A DNA stretch of 64,000 nt from a virus: positions 44,626 to 108,625 of the IMG/VR virus record IMGVR_UViG_3300021091_004142; one strand, 5' to 3'. The position numbers and the translations under genes are program-made. Below are positions 42,813 to 53,287 of this stretch, piece by piece (the stretch's first letter is position 1; each line of letters opens with the position of its first letter). The notes under the pieces were generated by a model. That model had not been told where the DNA came from, did no database searches, and saw only the letters and a program-made list of their open reading frames with translations.

Positions 42813-44381
42813 ATGTCTGTAAATAATTTGGAAAATATAACAAACGCTAGTGATAAATTATATCGAGCAGAAAAAGCCGATGTTTCATTCTTTGATCAAC
42901 CTAAGTCTCCACAAGAAGTAATAGATCAAAAGTATAGAGGACTATTGCCAACCTCTTTGGATTATTCCTTGAACCTAGAAATATCTTTGCCTTTGGATTA
43001 TGTAAAACAAGAAATTTCAAGGGCTCAAATAGATTTGATGAATTTGAAATCTGACCTAGAATCTCTTTTGTCAATTATCTACATAAAAAGCACAATAAAT
43101 CAAAATCTTGAAGAAGCTCATAAAAAAATTTGGGAAGATGTCAAAAAACAAAATAATATTTCTGATAATGTTCCCGAGTACATCTCTTTCAGCGAATACA
43201 AATATGCAGAAAGAACCATGTCAACTAGCTGCAGAAAGCTGCTTGACGAATATCATTTGGCGCTAACAGAGGCGTCATTCGGTTACATTTTTGATCTTAG
43301 AAGATTAATAATCTTCATGGAACATGAAGCAATGTGTATAGTAAATATTCTTTTACATAAATTCGGGGAGGATTATGAAGATAGTTCACAAAAACAAACA
43401 GCACTTCAATTCGATGCATGGGCAAAGATGGCGTCCCACTTCTCGCAACGCGTTAGGAAGACGCTCACATCATCACCAGGAGAAATACCAACTTCCGAAT
43501 TGGATAAGGTTTCAAAAAAACAAGCAATCGAATTCCAAGCGTTTTTTTCAATTAGACTAAACGTTCTTCATGAAGAATCTCAAAACGTACTCAATTTTTT
43601 GAAAAGAGATTACGTAGATAATTGCGACATATTCTATGAAAGATATTTATCTCAATCTATAGAATTCAAAAAAGATATATCATCAACACTTGAGCTTGAC
43701 TTGTTGACTACGGGCTTTGCATTAGATACACCGGTTCTAACGCAAGAATTAAATTTAGCTAGAAACGTGATAAATTCAAGTTTTGGAATGATCATGGCAG
43801 ATTTGATTCAAAGAAATCAAATTATAAGTTCAAATGTAGATAATCTTTTTAAATTAATACAATCAAAAAGAAGATATTCAAACTACATATATCAACTTTC
43901 TTTTAAGGGCGAAAAAAAACCGGTGATAATATCGGCGCCAAAAGAAGACAAATACATGGCCTTTTTCAACAATACGATTCTCCCGTACAATACCGAAAGT
44001 TATTTAATTTCAAATCACGCGAGTCTAGATAACTTAGACGAAAATCATCATCCTCAATATTTGTTAAGGAATGGCGGAAAAATCATTGGAGACATAGAAG
44101 TTGAATCAAATGTTAAAATAGATGGAGTCAATCTTTCTACTCACTCACACAACGGCGCCGATGGATCAGAAAGAATAAGATCAGTCGATATAGACTATTC
44201 GTCTGCAAGAAATAGTAGGGAACAAAAACCAACTAAGCCAACGGCAATAGAAGTTGTTGAATATTTTTCTGATATAGTTGATGGAGGAGTTCCTGTCATA
44301 GACGGAATAGTTGATATAGAGATAGATGACAACATGTTAAATGACAGCAATGAAATCATCATAGAGGTAATAGAGATATAA
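42813..44381 (+). CDS. Structural protein of unknown role
   Basis: 522 residues. Long helical region (about 60-360), then a short C-terminal domain with VKIDGVNLSTHSHNGADGSE, a motif of phage tail/baseplate proteins that lead into fibres. Located between terminase and the fibre genes; probably a tail or baseplate protein. Confidence 0.55.
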   Translation: MSVNNLENITNASDKLYRAEKADVSFFDQPKSPQEVIDQKYRGLLPTSLDYSLNLEISLPLDYVKQEISRAQIDLMNLKSDLESLLSIIYIKSTINQNLEEAHKKIWEDVKKQNNISDNVPEYISFSEYKYAERTMSTSCRKLLDEYHLALTEASFGYIFDLRRLIIFMEHEAMCIVNILLHKFGEDYEDSSQKQTALQFDAWAKMASHFSQRVRKTLTSSPGEIPTSELDKVSKKQAIEFQAFFSIRLNVLHEESQNVLNFLKRDYVDNCDIFYERYLSQSIEFKKDISSTLELDLLTTGFALDTPVLTQELNLARNVINSSFGMIMADLIQRNQIISSNVDNLFKLIQSKRRYSNYIYQLSFKGEKKPVIISAPKEDKYMAFFNNTILPYNTESYLISNHASLDNLDENHHPQYLLRNGGKIIGDIEVESNVKIDGVNLSTHSHNGADGSERIRSVDIDYSSARNSREQKPTKPTAIEVVEYFSDIVDGGVPVIDGIVDIEIDDNMLNDSNEIIIEVIEI

Positions 44382-44385
44382 GATT

Positions 44386-45345
44386 ATGTCATGGTTTAGA
44401 TACTTGCCAAGTGACGCGTCTCCCGATCAGGTGACACAGGATGAAAATTACGTATATCCTTTATTGAGAAGGATTATTGAGGTTCCAGATTTAAAGCAAA
44501 CTATACCTGCTGGATCCTGGCTTTTTGTGGAAGTAAAAGATTTGAAAATAGATGATTATATTGATGATTCTTTATTGACCCAAAAAGAACAAAACTCGTA
44601 TTTGGTTGTATACGAATCAAATGCGGCAGATGATTATGTTTTTGTACCAGTTAAATCGCATATTATCAGTAATAGGCTTTTTTTTAAAACGGCGGAACAA
44701 CATCCTGTAAATACAAAGCCCGAAAAACAATATAGTTTATATTATAAAACAGATGATTTGAAATCAATAAAAAAAGTACAAAATGGACAGTTTGAAGACT
44801 ATATATCCTGTCCTTCAAATGAGGCAGAATTTATTACCACCCCCGATGAAGTTGATCAGACATTCTTTAATGTCTATCCAAATACTAACGAAATATATTC
44901 TTTTTCCTTTACTAATATTAACGTAGACTGGAAAAACGGATTATCCCTGTCGCCAGGCGCAAAAGTCATAGGAACTTTTACTGGTCCTTTTTTTGAACTA
45001 TATTGCGATAAAGCTCCCGACTACGGAAAATTTAGAATAAAACTTATAGCTCTTTCAAATGAATCAACTCCAACATCTGTTGTGGAGCAGGATTGGATCA
45101 CCATAGATTTGTTTGATTCGACAACAAAGCTAAATCAACTAGTTTATTCAAAAAATAACTTATATTATAAAAATTATATTTTTGAAATAGTATCAAATTT
45201 TGAAAAAAATGATTTGTCCACAAATGGTCAAATAAAGATCGATCACTATTCTTTTGGATACGATGCTAAATGCAACGTTAAAACAGAGGAAATAAATCCG
45301 TATCTTTCAATCAGAAAAATTTTTGGAGGAAACGTAAATGGCTAG
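44386..45345 (+). CDS. Beta-rich structural protein
   Basis: 319 residues, predominantly beta, aromatic and acidic, no cysteine cluster. Its end overlaps the start of the next fibre gene. Probably a baseplate or fibre-attachment protein. Confidence 0.55.
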   Translation: MSWFRYLPSDASPDQVTQDENYVYPLLRRIIEVPDLKQTIPAGSWLFVEVKDLKIDDYIDDSLLTQKEQNSYLVVYESNAADDYVFVPVKSHIISNRLFFKTAEQHPVNTKPEKQYSLYYKTDDLKSIKKVQNGQFEDYISCPSNEAEFITTPDEVDQTFFNVYPNTNEIYSFSFTNINVDWKNGLSLSPGAKVIGTFTGPFFELYCDKAPDYGKFRIKLIALSNESTPTSVVEQDWITIDLFDSTTKLNQLVYSKNNLYYKNYIFEIVSNFEKNDLSTNGQIKIDHYSFGYDAKCNVKTEEINPYLSIRKIFGGNVNG

Positions 45346-47549
45346 AGTTAGAAGAAAAATAGAAAACCTAAAACCACGGTAAGAATTACGTAGTCACGGC
45401 AAAAATCAAAAACTCTGATATAAACCAGGAATCAGAAAAAGCCAATGCAATAAGGATTGCTGTTCCAGTCGATCAAACTATACCAGACTATCCACTTAAT
45501 CTTGCACTCTACGCTTTTTTCCAGCAAGTTATGTTTGTATTTGATAACGTATTAGATAAGGATGTTTCATCGTACGAATATCAATTGTATAAAGCGGATC
45601 AAGTAACGGGCTCCTTTCCAAACTACTCACTGATAAACAATGCTACGATATATCTTTCTGGAGAGTCTGGCTCCAACGTTTTTGCAATCTCTGTAGAAAA
45701 CAGTTCCGACGCACAAAACATTAGATACTACGGCAGAGTAAGAACAAAAGATACCAGCAATAATTATAGCTCTTTTTCTCCATTGGTATTGTCTGATCAA
45801 GATACTCCTTTGATAGGAAGCCAATTCATCTCTAGTCTCACGGCCGCCAAGATAACCGCCGGTAAAATAGGTGCACACGAGATTATTCTTTCTCAAGCCG
45901 GTCCACAAACAAATATTGCCGCACCATCAAATATGGCAATATTAAGATCATCTGATTACAACGGATCTTATAGTTCAAATACCTGGACAAATGGATCAAG
46001 TGGTTGGATCATCGCAGGAGACGGACATGCAGAATTCTCTTCGGCTTCTCTTAGGGGTGGCCTGAAAGCACAATCGGTATACATAGATGCGCACAATCGT
46101 TGGAGAAGAAATAGTTCCGATACCGATAATTCATTGGAGTTTAAAGTTGGATCAAATGATAAATACGTATTTTTTGATGGAACAGATATAACTTTTAGCG
46201 GTAATCTTTCAGCAGCTGGTGGAACTTTTAGTGGAAATTTATCAGCAGCTGGTGGAACTTTCACCGGAGCTTTAAGTGGTGGAACAATTTCTATTGGCTC
46301 TGGAAACTCTATATTTAAAGCTGACTCAAATGGAATATATTTAGGAAATTCTACTTTCGCAAGCGCTCCGTTTAGGGTAACACCAGCTGGTGTGTTAACA
46401 GCTAACAACGCAACTATAACCGGTACCATCAACGCTACAAGCGGAACTTTTAGTGGAAATTTATCTGGAGCTGGTGGAACTTTTAGTGGAAATTTATCAG
46501 CAGCTGGTGGAACTTTCACCGGAGCTTTAAGTGGTGGAACAATTTCAATTGGATCCGGAAACTCAATATTTAAAGCCGATTCAAGTGGAATATACCTAGG
46601 AAATGCCACCTTTGCTAGTGCTCCTTTTAGGGTAACTCCAGGGGGAGTGTTAACGGCAACAAATGCAAATGTATCAGGCACAATAAACGCAACAATTGGT
46701 TCAATTGGTGGCTGGACAATAAATTCTGATAATATTGGATTTTCCAGTGCCGATGGAGACACTATTATTAAACCAATTAGTGATTACCTTACTCCTTTTG
46801 TTTACGGAGGCAGCATATTTGCTAGAACAGAATTGTATTGGGGGATGATTGAGGTTTCCTCAAATGGTGCAGGTGGTACAACAGTAACACAAATTACTCC
46901 AGCTTCAATAGTTCTTGATGCAATCACTTCAAGAATTAGTCTTGTTGCTGGTAATATTGATGCCACAGGAGTAATTTCAGCAAGTTCATTCTTTGGCAAT
47001 TTAAATGGCACAGCATCTACGGCATCTAATGCAAATGCGCTCGCTGGATATCCTGCCAGTTTTTCGGAAAATGCAAACACTGTTCCAATTAGACAAAGCG
47101 ATGCCTCAGTACGTGCCGGTTATCTAGTAATGACTGGAGGCCACGGAATTGCCGCTGGGTCAGAAGTCCGAAAACGCAATGATGGGTATCTTCTTACTTT
47201 TACTTCGCGTAGAGAATTAAAAAACAACATTGAAAATCTTGACTCTGATTTTGCTCTCTCAATTGTAAATTCACTGCAGCCTGTTTCATTTAGAATGAAC
47301 GAAACGCAGTACATAGGTGATTTGTTTAGCCAAAGAGAAGCGACGTATAAAGAGTACGGCTTCATTGCGCAAGACGTTGCCGAAATTGATGCAAATCTGG
47401 CCACCTACAGTTTAAACGCTGAAGGCGATGCAATACAGCCTCAGGCGTGGAGTAGTCATGCCCTAATTTCCTTGTCTGTTTCTGCAATTAAGGGACTCAT
47501 AAAAGAAATTGAAGACCTTAAAAATAGAATATTAACATTAGAATCTTGA
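45338..47549 (+). CDS. Tail fibre/spike with S74-type C-terminal chaperone, one +1 shift
   Basis: ATG at 45338 with TTGGAGGAAACGTAA directly upstream, so the start is firm. After 13 codons (CTA AAA CCA) comes CGG at 45377, then TAA. Skipping C gives GGT-AAG-AAT and a 736-residue protein. An N-terminal FN3-like part is followed by two near-identical repeat units (GTFSGNLSAAGGTFTGALSG...). The end (RRELKNNIENL ... YGFIAQDVAEI ... SVSAIKGLIKEIEDL) matches the intramolecular chaperone autoprocessing domain, S74-type, that trims itself after trimer folding. Unshifted, only 14 residues would be made. Confidence 0.85.
45377..45379 (+). other. CGG +1 frameshift site 7 (CCA CGG T)
   Basis: 0-frame CGG-TAA; shifted CCA-(C)-GGT-AAG-AAT. 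The upstream SD and 13-codon lead make the join unambiguous. Confidence 0.88.
46201..46660 (+). repeat. Tandem fibre repeat, about 245 bp, two units
   Basis: GGTAATCTTTCAGCAGCTGG-type segments recur at about 46201 and 46450 and encode GTF(S/T)G(N/A)LSAAGG plus a 60-residue module. Typical of expandable fibre shafts. Confidence 0.8.
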
Positions 47550-47606
47550 TAAATAATTTAGAGTAAAAGACTTGTAGATTTAGAAAATTTATGATAAACT
47601 TGACTT

Positions 47607-47897
47607 ATGAATAAAAAAAAGTGGTATAATTGGAAGATGTCTAAGATAAATCAAAAACCCAATTGGCAAAGCAAAAATAATAATGATGATTTTGTAACGC
47701 CGCAAGATGATACGGAGAATGTTTTGGAAGATAAATTAGAAAACAATGTTGAGCAACCAAACAATGGTTTAGACATGAATTTAGTTATAGCCTGTTTTCA
47801 AGAAAAACTTGCTCAACTAACCACTGAATTGGTTGTAAAAGATGCTACAATTAGACAGTTGACAAATGTAATTAATAACATGAGAGGACAAAAATAA
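47607..47897 (+). CDS. Small acidic protein with helical C-terminus
   Basis: 96 residues (or 80 from the ATG inside at codon 11). Disordered Asn/Asp-rich start, helix at about 50-90. A short promoter-poor gap of 57 bases precedes it. Perhaps a packaging or assembly accessory. Confidence 0.55.
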   Translation: MNKKKWYNWKMSKINQKPNWQSKNNNDDFVTPQDDTENVLEDKLENNVEQPNNGLDMNLVIACFQEKLAQLTTELVVKDATIRQLTNVINNMRGQK

Positions 47898-47898
47898 A

Positions 47899-48078
47899 AT
47901 GACCGAAGAGAATACACAAGAGCAAAAGTCTGAGTTTGCAATAGAAATTAAGATTAGCGACAAAAACCTTTCTTACAGAAGCGACTTTCCAGAATCAGAA
48001 ACTATCTTTTGGCTTGAAGCAGTAAAGGGTCTTATTATTAAGAATACCTTTGAAAGAGCTGGCATAGAGCAGAAGTAA
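47899..48078 (+). CDS. Small hypothetical protein
   Basis: 59 residues, MTEENTQEQKSEFAIEIKIS onward. Acidic. Begins one base after the preceding stop. Confidence 0.6.
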   Translation: MTEENTQEQKSEFAIEIKISDKNLSYRSDFPESETIFWLEAVKGLIIKNTFERAGIEQK

Positions 48079-48080
48079 GT

Positions 48081-48123
48081 TATAAAAGCTAGCCTTAGGG
48101 CTACTATTTAAATAGCTTTTATA
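48081..48123 (+). promoter_or_regulatory. Hairpin in the portal leader
   Basis: TATAAAAGCTA and TAGCTTTTATA are a perfect 11-bp dyad, with an inner TAGCC-TTAG-GGCTA that overlaps it. The right arm abuts the SD (AGGAG) of the portal gene, so folding could control its translation or end the upstream transcript. Confidence 0.55.
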
Positions 48124-48132
48124 GGAGAAAAA

Positions 48133-49773
48133 ATGGCCATTCTAGATTATCTGCCATTTCGTTCTTTGGATAATGTGTCTGGTAAAAGATTTGTAGCCAG
48201 AACAATTAAACCAGAAGACGTTAAGCAGTTACCAAAAACAATGAAAATAGCGGCTCTTGCGCTTGGCTTCCAAGGCAATACGTGGTATTACAATACCAGA
48301 TCTACATTCGAGCCATCTCCCTATGACTTTGATCGCATCATGCAGGCCGTAGATACAGATTCCTACGTTCGTCAAGCCATGAACAAATATAGGGAGCTCT
48401 TTTGGAAAGAAGGTTGGCAAATATCTGGAGAAAATTCGGAAGCTATTTCATATCTATATCAAAGAATAGATTTCATGGAAATGGCGATGAAAAGACCATT
48501 TATAGATTTTCTTGAAGAAGTTTCAGATCAGTTGTTTAAATTTGGAAACGCTTTTATAGTCAAGGCTCGTGGAGATATTTCGGAATATTTTCCCGAAAAA
48601 CTAACTCCAATAAATTCAACTCAACCAATCGTTGGATATTATTTGATACCAACTGAGCAAGTGAGAATACTGCGAGATAGATTCAATAGACCAAAAGCGT
48701 ACCAGCAATCAACAGATCCTCTCACTTATTCTCCAAACGAAAGAGATCCTGTTTGGGCGGCAGACAGAGTTATTCATATAGCTATAGATAAAAAAACTGG
48801 TAGAGCATTTGGTACTCCGTTTTTGAGTAATGTTTTAGATGACGTAGTAGCTCTAAGACAAATGGAAGAAGATATTCAAAACTTGGTTCACAGAGAATTG
48901 TTTCCATTATACAAATATACTATTGGCACTCCCGAACAACCAGCTGAGCCAGACGAAATAGATAGAGCTTCAGCAGAAATAGAAAATCTTAGATCTGAAG
49001 GTGGATTGATTCTTCCGCATAGACACAATATAGACATTGTTGGCGCTGGCAGAGAGGCACTTGAGGCAATCGAATACCTCAATCATTTCAAGGAAAGAGT
49101 ATCCGTGGGTCTTGGCTTGGCCCCCCATCACTTGGGCATTGGGATGAACGGTGGAAATAGATCAGTAACCGACAGACTGGATGTTGCTCTTTATGATAAA
49201 ATAAAAAACTATCAAAAAGTATTTTCAGAAATGATAAGACTACACATATTCAATGAGTTATTGTTTGAGGCTGGATATGATCCAATTCTTAATCCATCAA
49301 CAAATGAGACTTCTGATCGTTGTTATTTTAAATTTAACGAAATAGATGTTGATACTCAAGTTAAAAAAGAAACTCACGTCATACAAAAATTTGTTAACAA
49401 TCTTATAGGAATTAGCGAAGCTAGAATTCAGTTGAATCTAAGTCCTGAAGTGGAAGAAAGTGAGCTGTACGCCGCACTACAGGGCAAGGTTCAAATGGAC
49501 ATAATGGATGCCCAGACGCAGATGAAAACTCAGGCAGATTCAGATAAACAAGCGTCTTCTACTGGTGGCCAAAGAAATCTACCAAATAAAAGAAGAGGAG
49601 CAGGAAATGCGACTCGTCCAGCAAATCAAAGTGGAAGAAAAACTTCTCCAAATATTAGAAGATCTGATTTAAGTTGGTTGTCTGTTGTTGAAAATGTCCT
49701 AGAAAAAGACTATAATGTAGTGTATACAAAAGAAGAAAAGGATTCAAGTAATGTCGTTAATGATAAAATCTGA
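48133..49773 (+). CDS. Portal protein
   Basis: 546 residues. YVRQAMNKYRELFWKEGWQI, then FLSNVLDDVVALRQMEEDIQ, then VSVGLGLAPHHLGIG and RSVTDRLDVALYD match the phage portal fold, which forms the dodecameric DNA channel at the head vertex. The C-terminal 70 residues are disordered and basic. Overlaps the next gene by 23 bases. No in-frame CGG. Confidence 0.88.
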   Translation: MAILDYLPFRSLDNVSGKRFVARTIKPEDVKQLPKTMKIAALALGFQGNTWYYNTRSTFEPSPYDFDRIMQAVDTDSYVRQAMNKYRELFWKEGWQISGENSEAISYLYQRIDFMEMAMKRPFIDFLEEVSDQLFKFGNAFIVKARGDISEYFPEKLTPINSTQPIVGYYLIPTEQVRILRDRFNRPKAYQQSTDPLTYSPNERDPVWAADRVIHIAIDKKTGRAFGTPFLSNVLDDVVALRQMEEDIQNLVHRELFPLYKYTIGTPEQPAEPDEIDRASAEIENLRSEGGLILPHRHNIDIVGAGREALEAIEYLNHFKERVSVGLGLAPHHLGIGMNGGNRSVTDRLDVALYDKIKNYQKVFSEMIRLHIFNELLFEAGYDPILNPSTNETSDRCYFKFNEIDVDTQVKKETHVIQKFVNNLIGISEARIQLNLSPEVEESELYAALQGKVQMDIMDAQTQMKTQADSDKQASSTGGQRNLPNKRRGAGNATRPANQSGRKTSPNIRRSDLSWLSVVENVLEKDYNVVYTKEEKDSSNVVNDKI

Positions 49774-50032
49774 AATTTCTAAAGAGTTTTTTCAAGAAGA
49801 AGACGCGCTAAAAGGATTTAAAACAGCCGTTGAAAATAATCAAGTGAGACTTGCTATGCAAATACTCACAGAAATAGTTGACGCTTTTGCTGAAGGATTT
49901 GATTTAATTTTTTCAGAGTCAGAAGATCAAACAGATGAACCAAAAGTCGAAGAACAAAAACAACCAGAAAAAAAAACCTCAAATAAAAAGTCAGAAACAA
50001 AAGAAAAGACAGTCAAAACTGAACAACAATGA
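49751..50032 (+). CDS. Small assembly-type protein
   Basis: 93 residues: helical start (DALKGFKTAVENNQVRLAMQ), then an alternating Lys/Glu tail (EEQKQPEKKTSNKK). Between portal and protease genes, so possibly a scaffold or portal partner. Confidence 0.55.
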   Translation: MSLMIKSEISKEFFQEEDALKGFKTAVENNQVRLAMQILTEIVDAFAEGFDLIFSESEDQTDEPKVEEQKQPEKKTSNKKSETKEKTVKTEQQ

Positions 50033-50802
50033 AGCTGATAATAGCTTGCCCAATATACAAAAGAGATTGGATACTGCCGCACTGGGTTAGGTGCATTTTA
50101 AAGCAATCCGTTAGTATGTCAAATATTGGATTTATATTTGAAGTTGATCCTAATGATAGTTCTACAATTATCTCCCTTAATACGTGGAAAAGAATAGACA
50201 AAAATATTCCACTCTTTGATATTGTTGAAAGATCAGACGTACCCCACTTTGAGCATCAAAACAATGGTAGGCAATGGACTTTGTCCAAATATCACAATAT
50301 GATCAATATGAGAAATTCAATTCTGTCAAAAGTTAGAGAGTATCAACCAGATTATTATTTTAGTCTTGATTCGGATGTCTTAATTGAAAACCCAAATACA
50401 ATAGAATTATTGATAGCTCATATTAATGAAGGCGCAGACGCAGTCTCACCATTGATGTACATGACTCCTGTTGGTACTAACTTTCCCAGCGTAATGTCAT
50501 GGAGAGAAGACTGGAAGGCATCTAGAGATCAAAATTATCCTATAGGAACTTATTTTCAATCCGACGTTATAATGGCAGCTAAAATGATGTCAAAGAAAAC
50601 CTATATGACTTTGGATTACGAGTTTCATCAACAGGGTGAAGATCTTGGTTGGTCAAAGAAAGCAAAAGAAAATAACTTAAAATTATATAGCGCTTCTTAT
50701 ATATATGCCCCTCATATTATGTCGGAACTACACCTATCTGAATATATAAAGAATGGGGATCCTAGAAGTTCTGAAAAATTAGACAACCTAGTAAAAGTCT
50801 GA
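50029..50802 (+). CDS. GT-A glycosyltransferase
   Basis: 257 residues. MKLIIACPIYKRDWIL at the start and YYFSLDSDVLIENP near residue 120 give the Rossmann-like start and DxD metal/nucleotide-sugar site of GT-A enzymes. May add sugar to a virion protein or host surface. Its ATG overlaps the upstream stop. Confidence 0.75.
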   Translation: MKLIIACPIYKRDWILPHWVRCILKQSVSMSNIGFIFEVDPNDSSTIISLNTWKRIDKNIPLFDIVERSDVPHFEHQNNGRQWTLSKYHNMINMRNSILSKVREYQPDYYFSLDSDVLIENPNTIELLIAHINEGADAVSPLMYMTPVGTNFPSVMSWREDWKASRDQNYPIGTYFQSDVIMAAKMMSKKTYMTLDYEFHQQGEDLGWSKKAKENNLKLYSASYIYAPHIMSELHLSEYIKNGDPRSSEKLDNLVKV

Positions 50803-50875
50803 TATATTTGTATAAAATTGTTTAATGTTATAAAAAGAATTGTACTATATTTTATAGTTAACTACAGAGGTTAAA

Positions 50876-52478
50876 ATGAGCTTTGATTTTACAGAAAATT
50901 TCACAGTTGAGTTTCCAAACTTATCTGAATCAAATTATAACTTTTTGGAAAACTTTAATTCTAACCATGGTCTCATTATAGAGGTTGCAGCTATTCACGA
51001 GCGGGCTTACCGCAAATTATAATAACTATTCTTCAACGGAATTAGAAAAGGCTTTGCAGTCTTGGGTTGAACCCTATCCAAAGCCGGTAATTTTAAACCA
51101 CGACCTTAATTCTGAGCCAATTGGCAGGGTAATGGCCGCTAAAATGGAAAAAGAAGAAGATGGTGCATCTTACGTAAGGCTTCAAATAGCCATAACCGAT
51201 CCTGCAGCCGCCCAAAAAATAGCCGACAGAAGGTATCTTACCGGTTCAGTTGGCGGAAGGGCGGGTAAAGCTCTCTGCTCAATTTCTGGAGAGGATTTAG
51301 CAAAAGAAGATGCTAGCGGCAGGCCAAAGTTTCCAAAATATAAAAGAGGTCAGGTTTATAAAGGAAAATTAGCCTTTATAGACATGCAAGATATTTCATT
51401 TAAGGAATACTCTTTTGTAAATCAGCCGGCAGATCAAAGGTCTGGGGTTAGAGATACAAAAGCTATAGGTTCAAAAATGCCAGTGTCAGACTCAGATACA
51501 TGGATAGCAAAAAGCTCAGCCTTTGTGCTTCACATGGATCAGGAAGATATTATATCCTTGAAGGAAAACGAATCAATTCTTAAGAATTTAAAGAAAAAAG
51601 AATCTAGACCAGTTTACCTTCATACAAAAGGGGCATTCCTTGCCGCTATGGCGGTTCAGGAAAGCGAAAATAGTAATAATATAGAGAAATCATTACTATT
51701 TAATAAAGATTCAAATACAACAACATCTGAGGAGAATACAGGCATGGAAGATGCTCAAGTTAAGGAAGACATTTTGACCGTAGCACAAGAGCTTAGTCAT
51801 GATCTTTCTACTATCGCTGCAGCTGCAGATACTGCAGAAGAAAAACCAGTAGAACAAAAAGAAGAAGTCGTTGCTGAAGAAAAAGTTGATGAATCAACTG
51901 ATGAACAAAAGCAACAAGAAATCTCCAGTGACAATTCGGAACAAGCGGAAGAACAAACCGCACAGGATGTTGATTCCGAAAAAACCGAAGAGCCACAAGA
52001 GACATCTGAGCAAAAATCAGATGAAAATGATCCTGAAAAGGAAGAGATCAAATCCGATGACCTCATTGCCCAAGAAGATAAAGGTGATGAGCAAGGAGAT
52101 GAAATACAAAAATTGATCAAAACCTTGCAGGAAGAAAATGCTCGCCTGAAAGCAGCACTTCACAATACTCTTGCCGAAAGAGTTGTTGACACCAAGATTG
52201 CTCTTGGAATTGATTCAGCAAGCGACAGAGACAAACTCGTCAAAGATCACAGTGCAAGAACGGCATCGTCCTTGGCTGATTCTTTGAGAGATCTCGCCAA
52301 GCTTCCTGAAAAGAAGTCCAAGTCATTTGAGGTTCCGACAATGGAATCAGAATTGGTCGTAGCAGAGGAACAAAAAGTTGTTACGGTTGATGAAGAGCCA
52401 AAGGCAAAAGAAGAAAATTCTGAAGAAGTTTTCGAGCAGCTTTTCGTAGATGCCTTAATGGGCAGACGTAAACTCTAA
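50876..52478 (+). CDS. Prohead protease fused to scaffold-like domain, one +1 shift
   Basis: ATG at 50876 with AGAGG upstream; after 42 codons (CAC GAG) comes CGG at 51002. Skipping C gives GGG-CTT-ACC and a 533-residue protein. The protease part reads AAIHEGLTANYNNYS across the join, then VILNHDLNSEPIGRV (candidate catalytic His) and LTGSVGGRAG (candidate Ser), as in prohead proteases that mature capsids. The C-terminal half is a Glu/Gln-rich, coiled-coil scaffold ending LMGRRKL. Unshifted, a 48-residue product ends at TAA. The 73-bp gap upstream is AT-rich and may hold a promoter. Confidence 0.82.
51002..51004 (+). other. CGG +1 frameshift site 8 (GAG CGG G)
   Basis: Shifted GAG-(C)-GGG-CTT-ACC; the only site followed by G. 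Confidence 0.85.
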
Positions 52479-52503
52479 TCGAATTTAACAAGAGGAGAAA
52501 AAA

Positions 52504-53259
52504 ATGAGTTTAGCAAAATTTCGTAAGGTACACTCCAAGACAGGTGCCGGTCGTTTCGTAGTTTCTGAGGGTGTCGCCCCAGCAGCTTACTTGCTTCCGC
52601 ATCCCGGCTTGCCGACATGGTACCTCGATTCAGAAGATGATCGCTTCGAGATTGTTCTTACTAAAGGAACGATTCTTTCGGTGGTTACAGATGGCAATGG
52701 TGACTCAAGAGTTGTTCCAGCAAATGGTTCGGGCTCTAATGTTACTTGGGGTGATACAATAAGCGGTTGGAACCCACTTGATGGTGCAACTCCAACGGCA
52801 GGTGCGTCAGGCGATACAATCGTTTGCAGTGCCCGCTCAAAGCCGATTGGCTGTGCGCAGTATGACCTTTATCGTCCCTTTGATAAGGGCACGTCACAAG
52901 GCGCAGGGTTCATCACTCACGGCTATGTTGAGTATCCAATGGTTTCAGGCTTGAACGCCGATGTCACCGCTGGTTCACTCATCCGCCCAGACTTCATGGG
53001 ACGCGCGGTTGCACTGTCAGATGCAGATGCCGCCTCGTTTCCATGGTTGCAAGTTGGTAAAGTAATTGAGGTCGAGAAGTTCGCATCGAACTTTGATGAC
53101 GGCCTCCTTTCCTACATGCAGCTACCATCAGATCCAGGTGCACTAAAGACGGTATATGAGCTGACACGCGCAGGTACCTTCAAGGGCAAGCTCGGTATTC
53201 GCGCTAACCTGGATGTAAACAATGTCATTGGCGCATTCCGCGTCAACTTGACCCTATAA
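52504..53259 (+). CDS. Capsid decoration/minor head protein
   Basis: 251 residues, beta-rich (WYLDSEDDRFEIVLTKGTIL...). Just before the major capsid gene, with a strong SD (AAGAGGAG). Like the capsid gene it uses more CGC/CGT and GC-ending codons than its neighbours, a sign of high expression. Confidence 0.65.
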   Translation: MSLAKFRKVHSKTGAGRFVVSEGVAPAAYLLPHPGLPTWYLDSEDDRFEIVLTKGTILSVVTDGNGDSRVVPANGSGSNVTWGDTISGWNPLDGATPTAGASGDTIVCSARSKPIGCAQYDLYRPFDKGTSQGAGFITHGYVEYPMVSGLNADVTAGSLIRPDFMGRAVALSDADAASFPWLQVGKVIEVEKFASNFDDGLLSYMQLPSDPGALKTVYELTRAGTFKGKLGIRANLDVNNVIGAFRVNLTL

Positions 53260-53287
53260 AGAAAGATAACAGGAGGATAATCCTAAG

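Noticed and set aside
46201-46660. CRISPR-like repeat array
   Set aside because: The repeats are in-frame coding modules of a fibre shaft, with no spacers of constant length.
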